From: Rhynchosporium graminicola
Taxonomy: Eukaryota; Ascomycota; Leotiomycetes; Helotiales; Ploettnerulaceae
NCBI GenBank assembly: GCA_900074885.1
Contig: FJUW01000038.1
Span: forward strand, 124,001-188,000
Direction: 5' to 3'
Length of the DNA stretch: 64,000 bases
Made by a program: the position numbers and the translations under genes. Below, piece after piece: positions 1 to 11,122 of the stretch (position 1 is the stretch's first letter; the number at the start of each line of letters is the position of its first letter). Below the pieces are notes generated by a model. The model was not told where the DNA came from and did no database searches. It saw nothing but the letters and a program-made list of their open reading frames with translations.

Positions 1-940
1 TATCAGAAGATAATAGTATAAGTAGGCTATAATGAAGAACTACTCTAGAGGTAGCTGCGTATACGCTAGTCTCCGGACTCTAAAGAAGTACTCCGGTAAG
101 CTAGAGATAGAAGATAGAAGACGCTTAAAGTAGATAATATAAAGAGGAGTTATAACGAAAGACTACTCTAGGGGTAGATAGCTACGTAAGCGCTAGCCTT
201 CGGAAGCTTAAGGAAGGGCTCCGCGATATTAGAAGCGGAAGAAGGTTTATCCTACTTTAAATAGGGAGGCAGCGGCTATATAATAGTAGCTACTATAAAG
301 ACGCCGGAAGATAATAATATAAAGGGGGCCTTAACGAAAGACTACTCCGGGGGTAGATAGCTACGTAGGCGCTAGCTTCCGGAAGCTTAAGGAAGGGCTC
401 TAAGATATTAGAAGCAGAAGGAGGTTTATCCTACCTTAAATAGGGAGGCAGCGGCTATATAATAGTAGCTGCTATAAAGACGNGGGCTATAACGAAAGAC
501 TACTCCGGGGGTAGATAGCTACGTAGGCGCTAGCTTCCGGAAGCTTAAGGAAGGGCTCTAAGATATTAGAAGCAGAAGGAGGTTTATCCTACTTTAAATA
601 GGGAGGCAGCGGCTATATAATAGTAGCTACTATAAAGACGCCGGAAGACGATAATATAAAGGGGGCCTTAACGAAAGACTACCCCGGGAGTAGATAGCTA
701 CGTAGGCGCTAGCCTCCGGAAGCTTAAGGAAAGGCTCTAAGATATTAGAAGCGGAAGGAAACGCTAGACGTTAATAATAGGGCTATAATAAGGAACTACT
801 CTAGAGATAGCTACGTATACGTAGGTCTCCGGAGGTTTAAGGAAGGGCTACGCAAGGTTAGAGACGGAAAAAGGTATACTCTACTTAAATAGGAAGGCGA
901 TAGTTACTAGAAAGTAGCTACTATAAAGATAGCGTAAGAC
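1..940. repeat. RIP-like tandem array, ~175-bp units
   Basis: About six head-to-tail copies of a unit of roughly 170-178 bp, starting near 1 (divergent), 135, 310, 484, 651 (shortened) and 768 (divergent). Each unit repeats the anchors 'acgaaagactactc', 'gtagatagctacgta' and 'cggaagcttaaggaa'. The stretch is packed with TA and almost lacks CA and TG, the dinucleotide signature expected after repeat-induced point mutation on both strands. One undetermined base (N) sits at 483, exactly at a unit border, so the copy number in the assembly may be wrong. No open reading frame survives. It may be the repeat region of a dead transposon or a gene-derived satellite; I cannot tell which. Confidence 0.8.
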
Positions 941-1439
941 TATAAGAAAGGAGGCTAAAGCTATATAGCGATAGCAGAACTACTTAAGTCTTAAGTGCGA
1001 GTCGATATTATCGGCTCGCTAGAGGAATAGATAGAAGAGCGATAACGACTAGCCGGAGCGCGAGCTATTATAGTTAAAGAAGAGAGAGCGAGTTAAGGAA
1101 GTCGGCTAGCCGGATTAAGCGATAATAGGAGCGGAGCGCTAGCCTGACGTTTAGTAATAGAACGCGGTTATTAACTACAGGAGGATTCTGCGACTATTTA
1201 TTACTAGTCTCCGCTAAGAAACAGGCGGGAGGAGAGGAGTAATGTAAGGGTCGAGCCCTTAGGTTATAGTGCTAGTATTACTAGTATAACTCGCTGACTA
1301 AAGCTCGGTTAAGCCTTAGCACTACGCACTTTTTCTTGCGGCTTCCGGTTAGATTCTTACTCTCTCCTGTATCGAACTTCTTAAACACTACACTTGACTA
1401 TCTGCGTACGCGTTGCTCACCCGTGATATATATTATATG
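941..1439. other. Decayed AT-rich spacer, no gene seen
   Basis: Same CA/TG-poor composition as the array up to about 1300, then a short stretch of more normal composition around 1320-1430. No coding frame or repeat unit is recognisable. Confidence 0.5.
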
Positions 1440-2640
1440 AGCTAGAAATGTATATACTTTAATATTATACTCTTAGTAAAGCGTATAGAAGTTAGTGCTA
1501 TCGTAAGAAGTATAGCTATCTATAAGAAGTATAACTTCTAAACCGGTTTTCTTCTCTATTTCTATATACTTAATAAAATACTTTAACTAGTCGACTCCGA
1601 TTTCTTTAGAAGTATAACCAGAATCGCTATACTTAATACTTTTGTCTCTATAGAGTTTAGAGTTATACTACTTCTCTATATAGTATTTTCCTTCTATTAT
1701 TATAAAGGGAGGTATTAACCGGCTATTAGTATATATCCCTTCTATTATAGTTACTTACTTTCTGTTTTCTGGATATATCTAGTAAATATTATCTAAAGTA
1801 TCCTCGGGAATATAAATAATCTCTCCTTTAGCTATTCTAATACGGAAATCACTCTTATTAAAGTTCTAGATTCGATCGGGAGTAATACTATAAGATATAA
1901 TATACTCTTAGTACTCCTGATACTAATTTATAATCGTTTTTAGTACTTAGGCGTACTTTCGTTTAGCGTTTAAAACCTTAGTCTTCCTCTTCTTAATTCT
2001 AGTTAAATATCTCTTTCTAAACTTTTTTAAGTAAGAAACTAAGTACTCTATTAGAGGAGTTTTAGAAGAGAGGAGGTTGCGAATAACCGATTTAATATCT
2101 TGCTTATTTGTACTAAATCTAGTAGCGTATTAACCTCTTATAAACCTCTTTATAGACTCTATTTCAAGACTATTAAGAAGAGGTTAGGCTCTATTGAATT
2201 CGTATCTCTATAGACTAGGGTTCTTTCTTCTGCGCTGAATCTCCTAGTATTTATGCTCTAAATCGAAGATCCTGGAGGCCTCCGCTACTAATACTTAAGG
2301 GTAGTTATCTATATACTTTATATAAGCTTCTATATCTTCTTCTTTAAAGTCTCTACGAGAGCGTTTACTCCTACGCTTATTAAGAAGAAGTGGTAATTCT
2401 AGTTCCGCATCTTAGTTATACTTAATTAAAGGAAGTAGCTCGGGGAGCATAAATAATATACGTGTATTAATAGGAGTAGCTATATTAATAAGATTATTAC
2501 TAGGGGAATAAGGTATAGCGATTCTAACGCAATAGAAATTAGATTATTTAGAGTTAAATTAGTAAAGTTATTAGGAAGTATTATAGTTATCGATACGGCC
2601 TATCGTTATCACTAAGTCGTGATCCGGGGCCGGATTAACC
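1440..2640 (-). mobile_element. RIP-mutated Fot1/pogo-type DNA transposon relic
   Basis: Reading the minus strand from about 2560 to 1440 gives a transposase-like sequence broken by many TA-type stops. Around 1866-1845 it reads NFNESGFRIG, close to the N-F-D-E-T-G-F block around a catalytic Asp in Fot1/pogo (Tc1-mariner superfamily, DDE_1) transposases. Around 1770-1700 it reads (P)ENR.SVTIIEGI then PPFII, matching the next conserved block. Upstream (2100-1920) a basic stretch and an aromatic run resembling WYQEYW fit the linker after the CENP-B-type DNA-binding part. Stops sit where CAA/CAG/CGA/TGG codons could have lost C or G, consistent with RIP. Terminal inverted repeats were not identified, so the borders are approximate. 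It is certainly inactive. Confidence 0.75.
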
Positions 2641-3275
2641 CCTTCCGGGTATTACGTGCAATAGACTAATCAAATATAATAGACTAATCATATCCACCGA
2701 CTACTAGCTGAGGGGGGAGTGTAGTAGTGGAGTAGCTGGGGGGAGGCGAAACTGACGATTAGACCGGTTTCCAAATGTTGATGCTCCATGGTGGTATGTA
2801 TAGGCGAGATTCATTGGCTGCTTCTCGAAGTAGAATCCACCAATATTCCACAATTGTTAGCGTTATTGAGCGTCGCTCCGAGAAGATCTTGTTCTACAGC
2901 CAAGACTTGCCCAAACGAAGACATAAAAACGCTACACACTGCTCCATTTTCATTCCAGAAACGCGTTTTCTACATCCAGGAATTACTCCATCCTGTGATA
3001 CTTGCGTTAAGCGAGTGCAACCCCAATTTATTAATGACGTATATACTCCGTCTCGATAACATCCCATGATAACGGATATTATGCAACATGTCCCGGAGCT
3101 GAGTCTCGATACGGCCACTCACATCTCTCTTCTGCTCATTCTGTGGGGGTTTGCATACCACCGGAGATCCCCTTCTGCTACTCTGCGGCTCGGTAAGCGG
3201 GCGTCAAATAGTCGTCGTGTGATCATTTAGAAACATGAATCCGAAATTATCTCATTCTCAAGTTAGAGGTTGAAG
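2641..3275. other. Spacer upstream of the halogenase gene
   Basis: Composition returns to normal near 2700. A short direct repeat 'aatagactaatca' occurs twice at about 2660-2692, at the border of the decayed transposon. I see no supportable gene; small frames here have no recognisable content. Confidence 0.4.
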
Positions 3276-5371
3276 ATGGCCACTTTTGTCCAGCAGCTGT
3301 TGTTGTCCTTTACGAATAGTCTTCATTTATTGACGGTGACCGAGAAGTCGAGCGAGAAAGACAGAATCACAGTATACGACACTGTCTTGGACTTAAGCTC
3401 CGAGAATCTAGCCGAGGGGAACTACCTCAATGCTCAGAATAAGATCCAAGGTCTTCCCAAGAGATCGGACATCGTGGTCGTCGGAGGTGGCATCCATTCC
3501 CTTATATTCGCTATCCATGCGCGTACACTCGATCTGAGAAACAACCTGAACGGTAACTCCCCTCTTCCCCTACCCTCTACATACACCTCAAATTTAACCC
3601 CTCACAGCTCCTCCGACAACCATCACAATCCTCGAAAAGTCCTCCTCGCCAGGCTACAAAATCGGCGAATCAACACTAACCGTCTTCGGAATCTGGCTCA
3701 AGCTCATCGGGATCTCCTCGCCCTTACTCTGGCGCATTTTCGGCCCCAAAGATGGTTTAGCATTCTATTACTTCAACGACAAAGGTGATCCTGAAGAATA
3801 CTCGACTTTCGTTGCGAATGGTCCACCTGGAGATTATGTAGCTACGTTACAGGTTGAGAGGAAGATCAGTGAGTTGATGTTGACGCTTTATGCGCAGAGG
3901 CTTGGCGTTACGGTGATTCATGGTGCTGAGGTGCTTTTGGATGAGAGTCTGGTGGGCGAAGAAGATGAGGAGACGAGCGTTAAGGTGTTGAGTACGGAGA
4001 GTAAGAAGGAGACAAGTGTTGATGCTAAGCTTTTGATCGATGCTAGTGGGCGGTTTCATCGGTTTGTGTCGAAGTCAAAGCAAAGGATCGAAAGGCCAGA
4101 GGGATTCAATACGCATGCTTTTTGGGCTTATTGGGAGTGTGATGTTGATGAGAAGGATATCCCGTTGAGAGATTATGAGAGTGTGAATACGAACCACATC
4201 TGCATTCCCGAAGGGTAAGTTCTAATGCCATCTCCATATCGGGAGATGTGGAGCTGACATTGCGAATAGTTGGGCATGGGTGATCAAACTACCGACCTGG
4301 GAAGGAACACCGCTTCCAAATCTCGTCGCCATGATAAACCATCTCCTCGACCTGAATTTCGTCAATACACCGGCTGACTCTTACCCCTCCACCAACGACC
4401 TCATTAAGAAATTTAACCTCAAATTCCGCTGGGTAACCAGCATCTGCTTCGCTCTCCGCTCAGACACCATCTATCCATCTAATCTCAGCTCCTACGGCTC
4501 CTGTGAAGCCTCCCAGAAATTCAATTACATCGTCTCAAAATACGCCAAGGTAGCAGAGTTCATGTCTAAGTTCACATTAATTCCCAACCTCTACGGTCCA
4601 GGAACTACATGGTACACGCGCAAAAATCTCGCTTTCCGCTCTCCATCCGTCACAGGCTCGAATTGGATGGCAGTAGGTGACTCTACTGGCTTCACAAATC
4701 CTCTATATTCGCCAGGCATTAACGCGAACATGTCGACTAGTATCTTCGTCGCTGAGCAGGTGAGAGAGTATCTTGGTAGCGATAAGGCAAGGAAAAGGGA
4801 GATGAGAGAGAAGTATGAAGATTTCTGCAAGGAGAGGACCCCGAACTTACAGAGGATGAATGTATTCAATTACAATCTCTTTCGTTCACGGGAATTAGGA
4901 CCCCTAGGTCCTCTCTGGCAGTACCTCATCGGAACCGGGAACGCAAGGTTTCAGAATTCGAAGATGTATACGCTGGATAATTGCGCGGAGTTACTCACGG
5001 CATGGGACTGGGGTGCCGATGACGAGGCGTATATCGCTTGCGCTGATAAGACGAACTTGTTGCTTGCTGGTCCAGCGCATGAGCCTGTCTCAGCTGAAGT
5101 TATCGAGGAGGCGAAAAGCGTGATTGCGAAAGCGGTCAAAGACGCTGTTGCGACGGGAAAGTTTAAGGGTCGTTGGAGTGGATTGTTGAGGTATTATGAT
5201 GATGATTTGGTGTTTCGAGGGTATGAGGGGAAGAGAGATCGGGATGTTTTGGCGGGACGATGTGATGATTGTGGCGAGTGGAGGATGTTGAGACCAGATT
5301 GTTGTAGGTGCCCGTTCTGTGGGTGGGAGCATAGTGTTGAGGCCAGCACGAAGGTTTTATATTCCCAGTAG
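3276..5371 (+). CDS. Flavin-dependent halogenase-like protein with C-terminal cysteine cluster
   Basis: Three exons, 3276-3552, 3608-4214 and 4270-5371, two 55-bp introns, 661 residues. Residues 70-75 (GGGIHS) form the FAD-binding loop. GESTL at 112-116 matches the GExT/ST motif of flavin-dependent halogenases (tryptophan-halogenase family, PF04820), and K140 in a K-x-G-x-x-F context sits where those enzymes hold their catalytic lysine. G-W-A-W-V-I at 295-300 fits the WxWxI halogenase motif, which is absent from ordinary flavin monooxygenases. GDSTGFTNPLYSPGI near residue 430 is the second FAD block. The last 36 residues hold C626, C629, C639, C640, C642 and C645, a zinc-ribbon-like cluster I do not associate with this family. 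Expected chemistry is halide oxidation on FAD to chlorinate an aromatic substrate; the substrate is unknown. The first ATG in frame was chosen; about 65 residues precede the FAD fold, so a later or upstream start is possible. Confidence 0.82.
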
Positions 5372-6521
5372 TGGTGTTTTCCCCTTCCAAGTTTTGTTAG
5401 GATGGGTGGATCATTGCATTGAGCGTGCTCAGGTGTGAATTCCTTTTGTCGTACTGCGTAGCATCGTCCCCTCGGTCGGAACCTTGTCGTGGCCGTGGGT
5501 CAGTACTACAGGTTGCATCCAAAGAAATGTACCATAGCTTCTAAACTTCAATGCAACAATTTGGAGATAATATTGGGCACAATCATATTGGGTAACAAAA
5601 GGCACATAACTTTGGACAGTGTTGCAGGACCTGTCTTGCTTATCAAGCAGTGGGTTGGAGCTAATAAGCTCGCTTAGATGACGGTATAGGGGAGTGTGGC
5701 TGAGTGCGATGTATAAAACACAATATGACAATACTTGTATGGCATCTGCAGAGATGGAATATAGACATGTGAGTCTTACAATAATAAGAAAAACTTCTGT
5801 ATTGCTCTATCACCAGGATTCATACTTCAGATTATTTCGACTTATACTGTTCCATTTTGGCCTTGGGATAGTATACCATTTTTTCAATAGATTTCAGAAT
5901 ACGACTTCGATGTATTCATCTGTCTTTGAAGCCTCGATTACAAATTTGTGTCTTCATCTCTCACTGCTGTTTCCTTCTCGTAGATCCATGCATCGATCGA
6001 CAGGTCCGCTTCCGCCTCGGCGACACTAACTCCCTACGCGCAAGATCAAATCCCCTGAGGAGCCCCTCAACTTGCATCCGAGGATCACCTTACATCATAG
6101 TCCGGTTGAAAACAAAGCTCCATCTCACAGGCGGCGTGTCAAAGCTGTGATTTATATACCGGGCAGAGCCTCCTCCTCACAGACAATACTAGGTGTCAAT
6201 TGGTCAAGATTCGAGATATCTTCATGATTGGTGCATTACCCGATGCGGGAATGGTCATCTTCGGCTTTGGTCCCTCCCGGTGTTAATTCCTCGAAGCCTT
6301 AATAGTTTATCTTTGCGAAAGGGGGAAAGGCATGTGCTGGGCAATTAGCTTCTCCGTCTTTAGAAAGATCGTCATAGGGTTATAGCTCCTGGACCTTCAA
6401 CATTTATGATTTTTAACCCAGCTTTCATATTTCTCCAGAGTCTGAACAGCTGCTTACTTGTCATAACACAATCAAAATCCCTAAGTAATCTTAATCTCAC
6501 TTGTCCTCTCGTTGTTTCAAA
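5372..6521. other. Intergenic, no gene seen
   Basis: About 1.15 kb between the halogenase and the thioesterase-like gene. Only short, content-free frames are present. The last 100 bp before 6522 are rich in T and C, as is common upstream of fungal starts. Confidence 0.4.
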
Positions 6522-7320
6522 ATGTACAATCCAAAGTCCGCTCATAATCAGGTCAGTTCAATACAATTCCATTCTTCCAAGTCTCAATGTCATGCCCCAA
6601 TGCTTCTGCCCAAGGTTTGCCCCAATGTTTGCATGACAGAAGTGATTTAAGCAAAATTTATAGCCTGTCACCGACCCAATTCAATACTTCAAAGACATAC
6701 CTTGGTGTGCTAAAATCCTTTCCGACAAATCCGTAGTACAGGTCGCGGTACCAGACCGCACACCTCTTCCTTCGACAGAATCAGCATTCATTAGGGAAAC
6801 CTTGAATACTCCCAACACAGTCAAAGCATGCATAACATTCTTTCGATACATCAAACCTACAGCACCCGCATCCGAAACAGGGGAGGATAAGAAGAATCCC
6901 TTCTTGGAGCTATGCACTTTCGTGGATCTAAATAGCGGTGTGAATGGATATGCGAACACGGCCCATGGAGGATTCTATGGAGTTGTCCTTGATGAAGTTA
7001 TGGGAACGACGGCAAATTTACAGGCTGGTGAGTGCTTCGTACTATTTGCACATTTTCCAAAGCCGTAGACTATTTGCTGATAAAACTTAGCCCAAGGAGC
7101 ATTTACAGCCTCTCTCAAGGTCGATTTTAAGAAGCCATTGTATACACCAAGTGTGGTTCTCGTTCGAGGGAAAGTCCAAAAGAAAAAAGGAAAGCAAGTG
7201 TTCGTCAATGGAAGCGTCGAGGACAAAGATGGAAACGTTTTAGCTTCCGCGGAAGGCTTGTTTATTATGGTGGACCGAGATATTGGGAGGTGGACGGACA
7301 AGACTAAATCGAAGTTATGA
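6522..7320 (+). CDS. Hotdog-fold thioesterase-like protein (4HBT/PaaI type)
   Basis: Three exons: a tiny first exon 6522-6551 (10 codons), then 6664-7027 and 7091-7320; introns of 112 bp (gtcagt...tag) and 63 bp (gtgagt...cttag). The predicted protein has 207 residues. H111-G112-G113 followed by GVVLDEVMG is the hallmark of acyl-CoA thioesterases of the 4HBT/PaaI superfamily, in which the HGG segment caps the substrate helix. The beta-strand-rich C-terminal half (VDFKKPLYTPSVVLVRG... then a final EGLFIMVD) fits the fold. The likely reaction is hydrolysis of an acyl-CoA thioester in cytosol or mitochondrion; no targeting signal is evident. The mini-exon is inferred because the second exon has an in-frame stop just upstream and no ATG; the acceptor at 6661-6663 restores a clean frame. 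Confidence 0.75.
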
Positions 7321-8682
7321 TCGATATGTTACCTTGGCTCAAGCAATTCTGCCATGAGGCACTTGCATCTCCATCGGCCATGTTTCTTTCAGTTCAGCGA
7401 TTAAGTAGGGAATACGAATCGGAGGCTCCGGTTAGTCTTCTGGAGAGAGAACAAGTAGAATTACGCCTGACTAATTTCAGCTACTCCCCTACTGCTTCAG
7501 CTTACTATACTTTTGTAATTAAATTGTTCTGTTGTTGATATTTGTATTTTAAACTTTTAATTGATCTTTCTAGATTTTCATCGTATGATGAGAGTTGTGA
7601 AATAGTTATAGCAGTAGACAGGGAAGAGGTTGGTGAGGCTGCGCTGCTACCTGGAAACAGTGTAAAGTAATGATGTACTGTTATACTTCGATACAGAAAA
7701 GCGACTAATAGCTAGAGTAGAGGAAATCACTTCCAATTACAGAATATTGTAATAACTTGTAGGTAGATTGATGTGTATACCAGAGTTTTACATACTTCCA
7801 AGTAGTAGTCTGTCCAAAATTTTCGAGTCCTGAGATTATTTTGTCAAATGAGATCAGTTCCTGGGTTGAGTCTTTCATTCTTATCCGCCGAAACAATTGG
7901 CCTTTGGGAGGTCCGGTTGACCAATGGAAGAATTGCTGAACTGGAGGTGACAGGTCCAAGTCATGATCGATTCATGGAATCAACTTTGATCACTTCAGTC
8001 TCAGCGTTCGAAGTTTTTGGGCCGACAGCCCTCGATGAATCTGGAACAATTTATGTCCGGCTTCATAGTCCAAATTCCCGCCGCTCTGACACATACGTGC
8101 ATAGATCTTTGAGGCCACCTTCTACATGCATCACTAGATGGCGAAAAGAGGAGCACGAGGCATGAATGATTGCCTCCCGTCGGCCGGGTGTACCCGAATA
8201 TCCCTGTTTGCTCCACCTTGAAGGCATCTTGATGATCTAACAACTTCTGTTGCGGCTGAGCAATTGACGAAAAGCATTTCACGGGTAGTACAACTTGAGA
8301 GAAGCAATCGAGGTAGGTAATTAGAAACAGTGTTCTATGAGTCTGCGTTAAGAAGTAGCTATGAGTTCAATCAAGCTCTTAGAGTCGATGAACATGAGCC
8401 TATTCGAAGCACATCTGAGTTAACAGTATCAATGCTTGTTGGAAGTGGACCAAAATGATTGCTCGGGTTCAATATTCTACGGCTTTTTTTCTTCTATCAA
8501 TAGCCCCATGCAGAAGAGCAGCATACCCGGTATGTGGAGCACTGAATAGTTACAATTACTTAGCGGTGACCTAAAATAGATGCAAGTGAATTGAATGTGA
8601 GGCTATCTGGGCTGATTAAGATTTCTGAAAGAGGTAACCGTGATTGTTGATTGAATAACGAGAGCTTGGAGCAAATAGTCTT
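7321..8682. other. Intergenic, no gene seen
   Basis: 1.36 kb of spacer. A frame at 7848-8165 (+) overlaps opposing frames and resembles nothing known, so it is not called. Confidence 0.4.
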
Positions 8683-8689
8683 TATAAAA
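8683..8689 (+). promoter_or_regulatory. TATA box of the small secreted protein gene
   Basis: 'tataaaa' lies 114 bp upstream of the ATG at 8803, in a short AT-rich patch followed by a C-rich leader. Position and sequence suit a TATA-driven, strongly inducible fungal gene. The transcription start is not determined. Confidence 0.45.
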
Positions 8690-8802
8690 CCAAGCCAATT
8701 CCCTCACCACATCGTTCGGCACCACCAGACCAGATCCTTATACATATCTCGGACATAACTTTCAAACCTTCAGACTCTGAAAATAACCCAGCTTTCTTCA
8801 AC

Positions 8803-9281
8803 ATGAAGTACTTCTCCATCGTAGCTGCTTTCACCAGCATGGTCGCTATCTCATCTGCGGCCGCAGTGGAAAAACGCGCCGACGTCAGCGTTTATCTCTG
8901 CAATGACCGAAACTTCACAGGTTACTGCAAAGTCATAAAATCGCCTTCCGGCGTTTGTGGTATAGGATCTCAGGATAAAAAGCCGCCTACATTCATTGAC
9001 AATCTACAGTTCCTCTCGCTTCTGATTTCGACAACTTGGTATCCTCAGTTGGTCCTGATCCAGGCGTTCTCTGCTACTTCTTCGTGTAAGTTATGGAATA
9101 TCATGAAGGCACTGGAGCTAACATGTAGTATAGCAATGCAAACTGCAATTCCAATGGTGGAGCCTTTCATTATGGAAATCCGGGTGTCGCTGATTTGTCT
9201 CGAACTCCAGTCAATGGACCGGCCGGTAGCACTCGCAATTACGAGGACCAGATTTCTAGCTACCAGTGCTTCACGAGCTAA
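8803..9281 (+). CDS. Six-cysteine small secreted protein
   Basis: Three exons, 8803-8959, 9010-9085 and 9134-9281, with introns of 50 bp (gtatag...ctacag, branch-like ttgac) and 48 bp (gtaagt...tatag). Splicing gives 126 residues; reading straight through the first intron gives a poor tail. Residues 1-20 are a signal peptide (hydrophobic core, SSAAA), and E-K-R at 23-25 is a Kex2-like processing site. The mature part has six cysteines at 33, 42, 52, 74, 82 and 123 and a SDFDNLVSSVGPDPG stretch like that seen in many fungal small secreted proteins. It probably acts outside the cell, possibly as an effector-type or surface protein; no function can be assigned. It stands alone between long spacers. 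Confidence 0.78.
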
Positions 9282-11122
9282 TATTATGAAGTACTATGAG
9301 CCTGTTTCTTAAGACGGGTAGATTTCAGTGTTGTTTGAGGTACCCATCTGGGGTTACGAGGCTTCATGAAGGACTTTAGTACATGGCGCCATGCTTGATC
9401 CTGTTGACTGTATGGAAAGCTTAGAACTTCTCTTGTATATAAGAACTATTACCCGCTTGGTGGGGAGAGCTAAATTACCCGAAATATACCACTTCGCACA
9501 AAGCATCGGATGTGAATGGAATAATCAGGTATCTCAGAGATCGCTGGAAAGGCCGAGGTTGCTGCTGAATAGCGAAGCATTTAACCATCACGGAAACAGC
9601 CTTTCGATTGCCGTTCTGTAATGGGATGCGATTCTCATGATTGAAAATTTATATGGCACACGATAACATGAGCTATAGGGTCATTGCAGCCCCGTCTAGT
9701 TGCAAAGTGAGAATCAATGTCTGGCTTGGAGCCTCCGTCAAAGCGGACGGGAAGAAAATACTGACATACAAGTTATCTTCATCTGTATCACCCTTTACTA
9801 GATAACCTTCCAGATGCGGACCAACAGCTGGGACAGTTTGCATAGCTAAGCACGAAGAAGAGTTTTGAACCAAGAAAAGTTCTAGGGGCAACGTCTTGAG
9901 ATTTATCAGGCCGCCATGGAAGCTCGCGATCTTGATACAATATTTATATGTTACGTAGTGTGAGGACAGCTTTGCACGAATTTTCCTGGCATTTTTCTGC
10001 CGGCTATCATGTGGCAAGTTACCTGTAGGGAATATGGTGTCAGGACGGCTCTTCGAAATGGCAGCTAGCATTACCCCTCGAGCCAGGTTTACTGCTGATC
10101 CTAAGCTCAAAACTATCAAGACCTGATTCTGCATCCGGAACGAATCGATCACTACAACAGTGATCGGTTCAATCTTATCGTGGACAAAGATTATAACAAT
10201 AATCTCCCGTAACACCTTAGTAGAGCTCTGTATAGGACGTAGATACCTTGCGCTCCTTTTGAGAGGCGAGAGTTATATCTTCTAGCTATTGAAGGCCTAA
10301 TACCAGGTGTTCAAATGTTCTTTCAATGTATTAATTGGTTTGTTTATTCTGTTATTTACTTCTCCTGCCACTCCCCGACCTCAGCCGAGAAGTCAACTGA
10401 GTGAGTATCTGCCTCCTCTCGATCTACAAATCCGGCCCGCAGAATTCAGTTTCTCTAAGGTCTCAACCTAGAAAAATTAGTCCCTGTCGTCTTCAACGAG
10501 TGGAACGGTTTGTGAATTCAGTACGCACGAATGAAGGGTGGAAATCGATCAAAGTTAAGATCGTGGCCTTCAAAGAAGGTGGGTATGGGCTAATACCTCG
10601 GCGTGATGATAATATCCATTTACGAATTTCCGAATACGATTCCAGGGAACGATGAGAGACACTATGTACGGGAAATAGAAGTCGAAGTTCTTGAGAATAC
10701 GAAGCATGACAGTAGCACACGCCCATGTCAAAGGTTTGCAGAATTTTGTCGTACATCTTGCAGCGAATCACATCCTGAGGATAACCACGTAAACACTTCG
10801 TGGCATGTCTTACTGGCATTTTGACGGCTTGTAAAGTAGTGTAACTCGCTGTGAACCATGTAATGTTCGTACATGAAAATCGACAAAAGAGTCTTGCTGA
10901 TAAACAAATCAAAATCACCGATAGAACCGAGCCCTTCATATCCCACGACCAACAAGCAGAGCTAGATTGTCAAAAAATTCTTCTGCGAACAAATAACGCC
11001 AATATTGGAACCAATCTCCCGCATCCCCCCGTATGTGAGCCTTCTGCACTGCCTTCTCCCGTCGAACATGAACTCTGAAGTTAAAATCCGATTCCGTACC
11101 AAACACTGCCACAGATCTTCCA
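9282..11122. other. Intergenic, only doubtful frames
   Basis: 1.84 kb. A 180-codon frame at 9673-10215 (-) and a 148-codon frame at 10493-10939 (-) exist, but neither shows a family motif, signal peptide or clean promoter, and both overlap opposing frames. I leave them uncalled. Confidence 0.4.

Noticed and set aside
3270..3788. Unspliced first frame of the halogenase gene running to 3788
   Set aside because: The stretch 3553-3607 is a 55-bp intron; reading through it loses the GEST motif, which returns in phase after splicing.
9673..10215. 180-codon minus-strand frame
   Set aside because: No motif, no signal peptide and no splice structure; length alone is not evidence in this composition.
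10493..10939. 148-codon minus-strand frame
   Set aside because: Odd mixed composition, overlaps plus-strand frames, no family resemblance.
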